DNA of 40,656 bases from Litoreibacter sp. (lineage in GTDB: Bacteria; Pseudomonadota; Alphaproteobacteria; Rhodobacterales; Rhodobacteraceae), in the NCBI GenBank assembly GCA_026710325.1, contig JAPORH010000017.1, forward strand, positions 1 through 40,656, given 5' to 3'. A model generated the notes under the pieces. The model ran no database searches. It saw nothing but the letters and a program-made list of their open reading frames with translations, and had not been told where the DNA came from. Position 1 is the stretch's first letter. Each line of letters begins with the position of its first letter. Made by a program: the position numbers and the translations under genes. This document shows positions 7,564 to 15,229 of the stretch, piece by piece.

Positions 7564-7979
7564 GCCGGGATCACCGCGGTGCCGTCGATCTCCACAAGCC
7601 ATTCGGGCCGCGCGAGCGCTTGTACCACCAGTCCTGTCGAGACCGGATGCACGCCTTTGATATATTCGCCCATGGTGCGATAGACGGCCTCCCGGTGGCG
7701 GACATTAGTGATGTAGACGACGACTTTGACCAGATGGCTCATATCGCCGCCCACCTCCTCGATCAGCTGCTTGATGTTCTGCATCACCTTATGGGTCTGC
7801 TCGACCGGGTCATGGCTGTCGATATTGGCCGCATCATCCAGGTTTTGCGGGCATTGGCCGCGCAGCCAGACGATCTTGCCGCTGGCCTCGGTCACCACCG
7901 CCTGACAGAGATCATTGTCGAGGTTTTGTTCCGGATAGGTGTCGGAGGTGTTGAATTTGCGGATGCGGGTATGGGCCAT
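7560..7979 (-). CDS. RidA-family protein lacking the usual catalytic Arg
   Basis: The 139-residue protein has the RidA (YjgF/YER057c/UK114) fold. A hydrophobic/charged core around IVWLRGQCPQ, QTHKVMQNIKQLIEEVGGDMSHLVKVVVYITN and LVEIDGTAVIPA is visible. Classical RidA hydrolyses reactive 2-aminoacrylate-type imines and uses an Arg in a PARS(C/T) motif. Here that stretch reads HPVSTGLVV, so the Arg is replaced by Ser. This resembles the Rid4-Rid7 subgroups, which lack the Arg and mostly have unknown roles. It starts 9 bp after the Rieske gene and overlaps the DUF1028 gene by 4 bp, so it is part of the pathway operon. Confidence 0.88.
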   Translation of the reverse strand: MAHTRIRKFNTSDTYPEQNLDNDLCQAVVTEASGKIVWLRGQCPQNLDDAANIDSHDPVEQTHKVMQNIKQLIEEVGGDMSHLVKVVVYITNVRHREAVYRTMGEYIKGVHPVSTGLVVQALARPEWLVEIDGTAVIPA

Positions 7980-7988
7980 GAGCTGTCC

Positions 7989-9086
7989 TTAAATGCGGTA
8001 TTGCGCTGCCAGCCATAGCTGAAAATCGCGGATCGTGCCTTCGTAATCGTCACCAGCAAGCGGGCCGGACAGCGCGTAATCTGATCCGAGAGCAACTTGC
8101 ATGCGTTCCAGCTTTTCGCGATCCTCCTGATTGACCTCCTCCCACAGTTTGACGCGGGCCGCGACGGTATCGGCGTCCAGATCATCGCCATAGGTCGAGA
8201 GCGTCCATTTTACGCGCACTTGGCCAGCGTTCAGCGGGAAGAGGAAGAGAGAGACGAGAAGGCTCGCCGCCTGGCTTGCGACCTGAGTGGGAAAAACTGA
8301 GAAAAGCGTGGACCTGAGCCGTTCATCTTCAGTCAGGTTTGGTGCGCCCAGCCCGCGTGACGGAATGTCCTTTGGGTAGTTCGCAGCGTAGGAGGTGAAG
8401 CCGTCGCCGCCTTCCAGCTTACGAGCGAGACCTGTGGGCGTGTAACTGTGCAGCGTTTCCGGATGGACGACCGAGAGGTGGTAGCCCTCCATGAAATTCT
8501 CGACCAGGCATTTCCAGTTTGTGTTCCAGACCTCCTCCGCGACATGCGCGATCTTGAAATCGGCGCTTTGGTAGTTGGCCAGAAGCTTATCGAGAGCGGG
8601 ATGGTCAAACGGCAGGGCGTCTGCGTCGAGGTTCACGTAGATGAACCCGTTCCAAAGCTGGATGTTGTGGCGGTGTAGGCTGCAATTTTTGGCGTCAAAG
8701 CCTGCGTTTTTCATGCGCGCCGCGCGCAAGAGACCACCGTCGAGGTCGTAGGCCCATGCGTGGTAGGAGCACACGAAACGCTTTGTGCTCCCCCTGCCCT
8801 CCGCCAGCGGCATGCCCCGGTGGCGACAGACATTGGCGAGGACCGCGATATCGCCATCTGTTTGTCTGACAACGATCAACGGCTCGTTTAGTACCTGCGC
8901 GGTGAAGAAGTCGCCCGCCTCACGAACCTCGTCCGCGCGACCAAGACAGTGCCAGCCGCGCCGCAAAACACCGGCTGCCTCCCGCTTGAACTGGTCTTCG
9001 CAGGTGTAAAACGCGCCGGGCATGGTCATGAGGCGGTCCGCGGGAAGGGCTGCCACCTGCTGCAATTGCGCGGAAAGCGTTTGCAT
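7989..9086 (-). CDS. Rieske oxygenase alpha subunit 1
   Basis: This 365-residue Rieske non-heme iron oxygenase alpha subunit has the [2Fe-2S] ligands in CRHRG and CSYHAW (about residues 88-110), giving the C-x-H and C-x2-H pairs. The catalytic-domain motif NWKCLVENFMEGYH...H supplies the two His ligands of the mononuclear iron, with an acidic third ligand expected near EDREKLERMQ. The residue bridging the two iron centres is Glu (ME-GYH), not the common Asp, as in carnitine oxygenase CntA. The ATG at 9086 has GAGGGG upstream. A GTG at 9092 that overlaps the preceding stop is possible. The substrate is unknown, but a quaternary or N-methylated amine is the best guess. Confidence 0.88.
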   Translation of the reverse strand: MQTLSAQLQQVAALPADRLMTMPGAFYTCEDQFKREAAGVLRRGWHCLGRADEVREAGDFFTAQVLNEPLIVVRQTDGDIAVLANVCRHRGMPLAEGRGSTKRFVCSYHAWAYDLDGGLLRAARMKNAGFDAKNCSLHRHNIQLWNGFIYVNLDADALPFDHPALDKLLANYQSADFKIAHVAEEVWNTNWKCLVENFMEGYHLSVVHPETLHSYTPTGLARKLEGGDGFTSYAANYPKDIPSRGLGAPNLTEDERLRSTLFSVFPTQVASQAASLLVSLFLFPLNAGQVRVKWTLSTYGDDLDADTVAARVKLWEEVNQEDREKLERMQVALGSDYALSGPLAGDDYEGTIRDFQLWLAAQYRI

Positions 9087-9088
9087 GC

Positions 9089-10255
9089 TCACCCCTCGCC
9101 GAGACCAGCCGGAACGTAGGACGGATCCATCCGGCTCATCAGATATTGGGCGAAGTCAAAATTCGGGCGTTCCAGATGCGACAGATGACCCGGCTCCGCC
9201 CCATCAGCGGAAAGGCCGCGATAAACCTTCTCGGTGCAACCGCGATCCTCGACATTGACCTCGTCGAGGAGCGTTTTGAGGTCGAGCAGATTTTGCTGCG
9301 CCTCCGCGTCTTCTTTGTAGTCATCCGACATGCCCCCGCCAAAGCGGATTTGCACTTGACCGGGGCCTTGTGGATGCAGGCTGAGATACCAGAAATAGCC
9401 AGGCGTCAGAGTGATCAGAAGGCTGGGGTAGATCGCCAGCAGGAACGTCGTGCGCCGCTCATCGCCCATCAATCGGTCATTCTTGGGATGCGCCATCGCA
9501 ATACGCAGCGTCTCGTCTTTCAGGATCGTGTGGTAATTGAACGCCTTGCGCCCGGGTGGGCAGATCATCTCATCGAGCTTGGAAAGGCCGCCAATCGTGC
9601 CCGCGTGGCAGACCGGTAGGTGATAGCTTTCCATGAAATTCTCGGCGAGGACCTTCCAATTCGTGTCCCAAAGATGCTCTTCAAAAAACGTCTCGGTGTA
9701 GTTGGTCATGTCATAGCCTTTGACCAGCTCTTCGACCTCCTTCAGCTCTTCGGCCACGGGTGTGGCGTCGGGGTTCAGGGTGATGAAGACCCAGCCGAGC
9801 CATTCCTCGCAAGCGACATCGGGCAGGCTGTAATCGTCCTTGCAAAAGGCTGTGTTGCCATTCATCGCGGGTGCGCCGCGCAGGCTGCCATCGAGATTAT
9901 AGGTCCAGGCGTGATAAGGGCAGACGATGGTTTTCGCGTTGCCTCGGCCATGCAGCAGCGTCGACATACGGTGGCGGCAGACATTGGAGAAGGCCCGCAG
10001 CGCCCCATCCTTGTCGCGCAGCACGATCACAGGTTGGCCCGCCAGATCGCAGGTCACATAGTCACCGGGGTTTGCCAAAGCGCTGGCCCGCCCGACGCAG
10101 AACCAAGTTTTCTTGAAGATATGTTCCAGCTCCGCCGCGACGAAAGTCTCGGAGGTGTAGACCTCCGGCGGCATGGCGCGCGCCTGTTCGAACGGCACGG
10201 AGACGTTGGAGCGCAGCGTTTCGATCGGGTTTGGAATTGGCTTGGCGATGGTCAT
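9089..10255 (-). CDS. Rieske oxygenase alpha subunit 2
   Basis: This 388-residue protein is a second Rieske oxygenase alpha subunit, clearly different from its neighbour. The Rieske cluster motif is CRHRM...CPYHAW (about residues 92-114). The iron site lies in TNWKVLAENFMESYHLPVCH, again with Glu at the bridging position. A late EDRGCTEKVYRGL segment resembles the C-terminal part of amine-demethylating Rieske proteins. The ATG at 10255 follows the flavoprotein gene by 16 bp. The two Rieske genes abut or overlap depending on the chosen start of the next one. Two alpha subunits in one operon suggest two successive oxidations or a mixed oligomer. No reductase is encoded nearby, so electrons must come from elsewhere. 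Confidence 0.88.
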   Translation of the reverse strand: MTIAKPIPNPIETLRSNVSVPFEQARAMPPEVYTSETFVAAELEHIFKKTWFCVGRASALANPGDYVTCDLAGQPVIVLRDKDGALRAFSNVCRHRMSTLLHGRGNAKTIVCPYHAWTYNLDGSLRGAPAMNGNTAFCKDDYSLPDVACEEWLGWVFITLNPDATPVAEELKEVEELVKGYDMTNYTETFFEEHLWDTNWKVLAENFMESYHLPVCHAGTIGGLSKLDEMICPPGRKAFNYHTILKDETLRIAMAHPKNDRLMGDERRTTFLLAIYPSLLITLTPGYFWYLSLHPQGPGQVQIRFGGGMSDDYKEDAEAQQNLLDLKTLLDEVNVEDRGCTEKVYRGLSADGAEPGHLSHLERPNFDFAQYLMSRMDPSYVPAGLGEG

Positions 10256-10271
10256 GATGCGGCTCCCAGTC

Positions 10272-11528
10272 TCAGGCGGATGCGGGGCGATAATCGCGGT
10301 AGTTGCGTTGGATCTCTATCTGGTCTGCGACATGTGCAGCGTCGTGCCAGACCCCCCAGATAAAGGTGGAGCCCCGGCGCGATTGCCATGGCAAGCCTAA
10401 AAAATAGAGCCCCGTCTCAGGCGAGACCCCGCGCTGATGGAGCGGTGCACCGGTTTGATCAAAGGCATGAGGCAGATCAATCCAGCTGAAATCCTGCCGG
10501 TAACCCGTCGACCAGATCACGGTTGTGATCCCGGCTGCGGCCAGATCAAGTTCCCGAATAGGATTGGTCAGACAATCTGGGTCGGCGGGCAGCACGTAAG
10601 CCTCAGGCTCCTCGGGCAGGTCGAGGCCAAACCGCTCGATATAGGCATCGGCCTGCGCCAGCATGTCGAGGTAATTGGCGTCGCCCGCCGCGATATTCTC
10701 CGCCAAATCACCATCGAACAAAAGCTTTCCGTCCTCGAAACCGGAAGCACGACCCAGAAGCGTCATACTCGCATGCGCGAGCCTGCGGAAATCAACCGTT
10801 TCGCCGCCCCGCGCGCCGCTGACCGAAATAGTGAGATGCTCAGTGCCCGGGGCTTTCGCGGCCAAATCCCAAAGACCTAAAACGCCGAGCCACCAGCAAT
10901 AGTCGCGGCCGCGATAGCTGCGCGGCGGGCGATCATGGGGGCCTACACATAGATAGACCTTGCGCCCGGCGCGTTGCAGCTCATCCGCGATCTGCCCGCC
11001 GGATGAGCCCGCACCCACCACAAGCACGGCACCTTCGGCCAACTGATGCGGGTTTCGGTAGCTGGCAGAATGGATTTGCGCCACCCCTGCGGTTTCGGGG
11101 ATGAAATCGGGAAAGACCGGCGTCTGGAATGCGCCCGTGGCGGACACGATGTTTTGCGCCTCGATCGTACCCTCAGATGTGTCGACCAAAAAACCGGACC
11201 GACCCGCCGCGCGTCGTGCTTGTTTGACCTCGACCCCGGTGCGGATTGGCGCGTCATGGGTTTCGGCGAAGCTTTGCAAAGTGTCAGCAACTTCATCCTT
11301 GCCCGGAAACCCCTCGGGGCCCGTGTTTGGAAAACTCATGCCCGGAAAGCAGTCATGCCAAGCGGGGCCGTTGGCCACGAGCGAGTCCCAGCGGCGCGAC
11401 CGCCAGCTTTCTGCGATACGGTCCCGCTCCAGAACAAGATGCGGGATCCCGCGCCGCGTCAGATGCGCGCTCGCAGCAATTCCCGCCTGCCCGGCGCCGA
11501 CGACGAGTGTATCTATGGTTTCGCTCAA
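10272..11528 (-). CDS. FMO-like FAD/NAD(P)-binding oxidoreductase
   Basis: This 418-residue flavoprotein is of the CzcO/flavin monooxygenase type. An N-terminal FAD Rossmann motif (VVGAGQAGIAASAHL), a second dinucleotide motif for NADPH (VVGAGSSGGQIADEL) and an FMO-like stretch with IHSASYRNP before it are visible. It may hydroxylate a nitrogen or insert oxygen into a carbonyl compound. I chose the TTG at 11528 because AAGGAG stands 8 nt before it and the next residues (SETIDTLVVGAG) are the expected N-terminus. The GTG three codons earlier is too close to that ribosome-binding site. It is the first gene of the seven-gene operon. Confidence 0.85.
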   Translation of the reverse strand: MSETIDTLVVGAGQAGIAASAHLTRRGIPHLVLERDRIAESWRSRRWDSLVANGPAWHDCFPGMSFPNTGPEGFPGKDEVADTLQSFAETHDAPIRTGVEVKQARRAAGRSGFLVDTSEGTIEAQNIVSATGAFQTPVFPDFIPETAGVAQIHSASYRNPHQLAEGAVLVVGAGSSGGQIADELQRAGRKVYLCVGPHDRPPRSYRGRDYCWWLGVLGLWDLAAKAPGTEHLTISVSGARGGETVDFRRLAHASMTLLGRASGFEDGKLLFDGDLAENIAAGDANYLDMLAQADAYIERFGLDLPEEPEAYVLPADPDCLTNPIRELDLAAAGITTVIWSTGYRQDFSWIDLPHAFDQTGAPLHQRGVSPETGLYFLGLPWQSRRGSTFIWGVWHDAAHVADQIEIQRNYRDYRPASA

Positions 11529-11637
11529 AACGCACACTCCTTGGTGAACAAGCTGATTTTGCAGCTCAGTAGCCTCAAATAAAGCGCAAATTCCCAAAGG
11601 CCGCGTTAGGCAAAGCCTAACGCTGGTGGCACTCGAT

Positions 11638-12066
11638 TCAAATGACTTCCCGAAGGAGCGGGCAGGTCGCCGAATTTGAAACGCCGGGGATTTCACGGAT
11701 GCGGTTAAGGACCGCATCGAAATCGGACAAAGTGGATGTCTCAAGTTGGATGACCATATCCCAGACGCCACAGGTGCGATGCAGACGCACCACTTCGCTC
11801 ATACGTTTTAGCGCCTTTTCAACGCTCGCTGCCGCATTGCCGCGCACCTCGATCATCATCATGGCGTGGACTCGCTCGCGCGTTTCGACCTCCCCCAACT
11901 CGACCGTGAAGCGTTTGATGGCGCGGGTTTCGGTCAAACGTGAAAGGCGGTTTTGCACGGTACCGCGCGCCAGCTTCAATTGCCCAGCGAGGGTCGTGAC
12001 AGAAGCGCGCGCATCGAGCGTGAGCGCGTCGATGAGCTTTCTGTCGATATCGTCCAGTTCGATCAT
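11638..12066 (-). CDS. Lrp/AsnC-family regulator, divergent from arginase
   Basis: The 142-residue protein has an N-terminal AsnC-type helix-turn-helix (ELDDIDRKLIDALTLDARASVTTLAGQLKLARGTVQNRL, about residues 2-45) and a C-terminal RAM ligand-binding domain. It is divergent from arginase across a 109-bp gap that holds a perfect 10-bp inverted repeat. By analogy with regulators of arginine catabolism it probably activates the arginase-ornithine cyclodeaminase operon in response to arginine or ornithine and represses itself. The effector is inferred, not seen. Confidence 0.9.
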   Translation of the reverse strand: MIELDDIDRKLIDALTLDARASVTTLAGQLKLARGTVQNRLSRLTETRAIKRFTVELGEVETRERVHAMMMIEVRGNAAASVEKALKRMSEVVRLHRTCGVWDMVIQLETSTLSDFDAVLNRIREIPGVSNSATCPLLREVI

Positions 12067-12142
12067 TTTGATTTTTTGACCTCATCTTTCTGAGCAAAAT
12101 TATCAACGATCAATCAATTTTGAAAGAGACTGATCAAAATGA
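12063..12142. promoter_or_regulatory. candidate operator pair in lrp-arginase intergenic region
   Basis: TCATTTTGAT (12063-12072) and ATCAAAATGA (12133-12142) are perfect inverted copies about 70 bp apart, roughly seven helix turns. One copy covers the start codon of the Lrp-type regulator and the other is about 34 bp before the arginase start. Such spacing on one DNA face suits an Lrp octamer that wraps DNA. Chance cannot be excluded in this AT-rich gap. Confidence 0.4.
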
Positions 12143-12175
12143 GCATCAGATATTACCTTCAAAGGAAGGCTACAG

Positions 12176-13111
12176 ATGCAAAAACACTGCTCGATACTTG
12201 GAATACCCGTTGAATCAGGCGCCGGGCGGCGCGGCTGCATGATGGGCCCGGACGCTATGCGCACCGCAGGCCTTGCGGAGACGCTGGACAGCTTGGGCTA
12301 TGTTGTTGAGGACCTCGGCAATTTGGTGCCACCGCAGGACATCGTAGACGTCAAAGGGCCCGCACATCTGGTCCGGCTCAGCGAAACGGTGGCTTGGACC
12401 CAAACCATTCACGACGCGGCCTATGCGCTAAGTCAAAAAGAGACATGCCCGATCTTTGTCGGCGGGGATCACTCGATGGCGGCCGGTACGCTGACGGCAA
12501 TGAGCCGCCTCGCCGCCGAGCAATCCCGCCCGCTTTTTGTCCTCTGGCTTGATGCGCATCCGGATATGAACACGTTGAGCTCGACCGTGTCGGGTCACCT
12601 GCACGGTACACCCGTGGCCTACGCCATGGGGCAGGACGGATTTGACGGCATCTTTCCACCTGTGGATCACCCGCTCGACCCCGCGAAACTATGCATGATT
12701 GGCCTGCGCTCGATTGACCCGCCAGAACAGAAGCTGATCGGAGAGCTCGGCGTCGACGTTTGGGATATGCGTCGGATTGATGAGGGCGGTGTAAAGGGTG
12801 CCATCATCGACCTGTTGGAACGCGTAAACGCGGCGGATGGCTTGCTGCATGTCAGCTTCGATGTCGACTTTCTGGACCCCAGCATTGCCCCTGCGGTTGG
12901 CACGACTGTGCCGGGTGGTGCTACCTTTCGGGAGGCCCATCTGATCATGGAACTGCTCGCTGATAGCGGGCGTGTCACCTCCCTCGAACTCACCGAGCTT
13001 AACCCGTTTCTCGACACGAGCGGCAAGACCGCAGACCTGATGACTGATCTGACCGCGTCGCTGTTTGGCAAACGCGTGCTCGACCGCCCAACTGCTAGGA
13101 GCGCCGCATGA
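12176..13111 (+). CDS. rocF: arginase
   Basis: The 311-residue ureohydrolase is of the arginase type and converts L-arginine to L-ornithine and urea in the cytoplasm. The binuclear manganese motifs are present: GGDHS (His), WLDAHPDMNT (Asp-His-Asp) and SFDVDFLDP (two Asp). The IPVESGAGRRGCMMGPDAMR start is typical of arginases rather than agmatinases. It is first in the plus-strand amino-acid operon, and its stop overlaps the ornithine cyclodeaminase start (ATGA at 13108-13111). Its control by the divergent Lrp-type regulator is inferred from the arrangement. A homologous ureohydrolase with another guanidino substrate is possible, but the ornithine cyclodeaminase neighbour argues for arginase. 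Confidence 0.92.
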   Translation: MQKHCSILGIPVESGAGRRGCMMGPDAMRTAGLAETLDSLGYVVEDLGNLVPPQDIVDVKGPAHLVRLSETVAWTQTIHDAAYALSQKETCPIFVGGDHSMAAGTLTAMSRLAAEQSRPLFVLWLDAHPDMNTLSSTVSGHLHGTPVAYAMGQDGFDGIFPPVDHPLDPAKLCMIGLRSIDPPEQKLIGELGVDVWDMRRIDEGGVKGAIIDLLERVNAADGLLHVSFDVDFLDPSIAPAVGTTVPGGATFREAHLIMELLADSGRVTSLELTELNPFLDTSGKTADLMTDLTASLFGKRVLDRPTARSAA

Positions 13112-14157
13112 CCCCTCCCTCCGCACTTGCCCTTGTACCCTTCGTCAGCGTCGCCAACATGATGCGGCTGATCCACGCCATTGGCCCGCGCAGTGCGGTG
13201 GCCGATATGGTTGGCTATATCGAGGAAGACTTTCGACGCTGGAAACAGTTTGACAAAACCCCGCGCGTGGCCGCGCATTCCGAGGAAGGCGTGATTGAGC
13301 TTATGCCCACGGCCAATGACGAGCTTTATGGGTTCAAATATGTCAACGGCCACCCCGCCAATATGAAACGAGGCTACCAGACCGTGACGGCTTTTGGCGT
13401 CTTATCCAAAGTAGCCACCGGCTACCCCGTGTTGTTGACCGAGATGACGCTTCTGACCGCACTTCGCACTGCGGCGACATCCGCTATGGCCGCGAAATAT
13501 CTTGCGCCCGAAGGTGCCACTGTCATGGCGATGATCGGCAATGGGGCTCAGTGCGAATTTCAGGCCTTGGCTATGGCCGAGATTTGCGGGATCAAGACGG
13601 TGCGGCTTTACGATATCGATCCTAGCGCGACTGAAAAGTCGGCTACGAATTTGCAGGGCCAAGGGCTAGACGTCATTAGCTGCGCCACGCCAGAAGAGGC
13701 CATCGCAGGCGCGCAGATCATCACCACCTGCACAGCCGATAAACGCAATGCGACGGTGCTGACGGACAATATGGTCGGCGCGGGCGTCCATATTAACGCC
13801 ATTGGCGGCGACTGCCCCGGCAAGACCGAGCTGCACCCGGATATCTTGCATCGTTCCGACATCTTTGTGGAGTTTCCGGACCAAACCTGGATTGAAGGTG
13901 AAATTCAGGTGTTGGACCGCGATCATCCGATTACCGAGCTTTGGCGCGTGATTTCGGGGGAAAAATCGGGGCGCGAAAACGCAAACCAAATCACGCTATT
14001 CGACAGTGTCGGCTTCGCAATGGAGGATTTTTCGGCGCTCCGCTACATCCGCGACCAATTGGACAAGCATCCCTATTTTGACGAGTTGGATATGCTGGCC
14101 GACCCTGATGAGCCGCGCGATCTGTTTGGGATGCTGCAGCGCTCCTCCGCTGCATGA
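13108..14157 (+). CDS. ornithine cyclodeaminase
   Basis: The 349-residue NAD-dependent enzyme belongs to the OCD/mu-crystallin family and converts L-ornithine directly to L-proline and ammonia. Its features are a substrate-side N-terminal region (HSEEGVIELMPTANDELYGFKYVNGHP), the TEMTLLTALRTAA segment, a Rossmann motif (MIGNGAQCEFQALAM), and TTCTADKRNATVL with the later INAIGGDCPGKTEL. The length matches the long OCD branch (about 350 residues). The 4-bp overlap with arginase means the product of one enzyme is the substrate of the next. The proline made here can be oxidised by PutA, encoded at 22.7-26.0 kb. Confidence 0.92.
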   Translation: MTPPSALALVPFVSVANMMRLIHAIGPRSAVADMVGYIEEDFRRWKQFDKTPRVAAHSEEGVIELMPTANDELYGFKYVNGHPANMKRGYQTVTAFGVLSKVATGYPVLLTEMTLLTALRTAATSAMAAKYLAPEGATVMAMIGNGAQCEFQALAMAEICGIKTVRLYDIDPSATEKSATNLQGQGLDVISCATPEEAIAGAQIITTCTADKRNATVLTDNMVGAGVHINAIGGDCPGKTELHPDILHRSDIFVEFPDQTWIEGEIQVLDRDHPITELWRVISGEKSGRENANQITLFDSVGFAMEDFSALRYIRDQLDKHPYFDELDMLADPDEPRDLFGMLQRSSAA

Positions 14158-14299
14158 AAGGAGGGGCGTGGCCTGAAATCGGCGCGGTGCAGGCTCAAAT
14201 TGTTCGACCAGTCGCGATGTTCGCGTCGGATACATTCAATGAGTTCCATGATCATTTATGATGCGGTACCAACAACGCGCTGAGCTCAGGAGGCGCGAT

Positions 14300-15229
14300 T
14301 TGACGGCTGCACCATCTCGAACCGAACTACAGGACATGCTTTCGAGGATTGACTGCGACGTTCGCGCGACTGCGGATTGGGGAGTGCCTGCACAGTATAT
14401 TCCGCAACTGGCCCAAATTGAGCCTGCCCAACTTGGGATCGCGATTTGCGACGCGAGCGGGGAGTGCTTCACCGCCGGTGATGCGAGCGTGCCCTTTTCG
14501 ATCCAGAGCGTGTCCAAGGTCTTCGCCCTGATCGCCGCCCTCGGACGGATCGGCGATCAGCTTTGGTACCGCGTCGGGCGGGAACCGTCGGGGACTTCAT
14601 TCGATTCAATGGTGCTTTTGGAAAGCGAGGCCGGGCGCCCGCGCAACCCGTTTGTGAATGCTGGCGCTTTGGTGGTGACTGACGCGCTTTTGTCCGGGCG
14701 GGCACCAAAACAAGCACTGGCGGAGGTTCTTGGGCTCGTGCGCGCCCTCTCCGAGGATGACGCCATTCATATCGACGCGGATGTCGCCCGGTCGGAGCAA
14801 GCGACAGGTGCGCGCAACAAAGCGCTCGCGCACTACCTCGACAGCCACAAGAACCTGCGCGAAGAGCCGGAGAAAGTCCTGGGCACTTATTTCCACCAAT
14901 GCGCGATTGAAATGACTTGCGTACAACTGGCCATGGCCGGACGCAGCCTTGCGGGGCTGCCGGGCGCGCCTTCTGTTTTGTCCGAAACAAGGGCACGGCG
15001 CATAAACGCCTTGATGATGACCTGTGGCCATTATGATGGATCTGGCGAGTTCGCGTTTCGCGTGGGTCTACCCGGCAAATCCGGCGTCGGCGGCGGCATT
15101 TTGATCATTGCCCCTGGACGCGCGTCCATTGCGGTTTGGTCGCCTGGGCTGGACGAATACGGGAATTCGAAAGCCGGAACTCGGGCAGCGGCCTTGCTCA
15201 GCGAAGCCACAGGGTGGTCGGTGTTTTGA
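14300..15229 (+). CDS. glsA: glutaminase A
   Basis: The 309-residue serine-dependent glutaminase hydrolyses L-glutamine to L-glutamate and ammonia. Catalytic SVSK (Ser-x-x-Lys) lies near residue 75. NPFVNAGAL, HQCAIEMTC and the terminal GKSGVGGGI loop are also family hallmarks. I place the start at TTG 14300, since a perfect AGGAGG ends 6 nt before it and the resulting length equals that of known glutaminases. An ATG at 14258 would add 14 residues and place this ribosome-binding site inside the gene. It follows ornithine cyclodeaminase by 142 bp and overlaps the next gene by 4 bp. Confidence 0.93.
   Translation: MTAAPSRTELQDMLSRIDCDVRATADWGVPAQYIPQLAQIEPAQLGIAICDASGECFTAGDASVPFSIQSVSKVFALIAALGRIGDQLWYRVGREPSGTSFDSMVLLESEAGRPRNPFVNAGALVVTDALLSGRAPKQALAEVLGLVRALSEDDAIHIDADVARSEQATGARNKALAHYLDSHKNLREEPEKVLGTYFHQCAIEMTCVQLAMAGRSLAGLPGAPSVLSETRARRINALMMTCGHYDGSGEFAFRVGLPGKSGVGGGILIIAPGRASIAVWSPGLDEYGNSKAGTRAAALLSEATGWSVF

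Noticed and set aside
9620-10363. 247-codon plus-strand frame opposite Rieske 2
   Set aside because: Shadow frame. The minus-strand protein has complete Rieske motifs.
10272-11528. FMO-like protein as the Rieske reductase
   Set aside because: It has two Rossmann motifs of the flavin monooxygenase type and no ferredoxin or FMN/[2Fe-2S] reductase domain.
12667-13353. 228-codon minus-strand frame across arginase and ornithine cyclodeaminase
   Set aside because: Crosses a 4-bp gene overlap of two well-supported genes and has Ser/Arg-rich noise.
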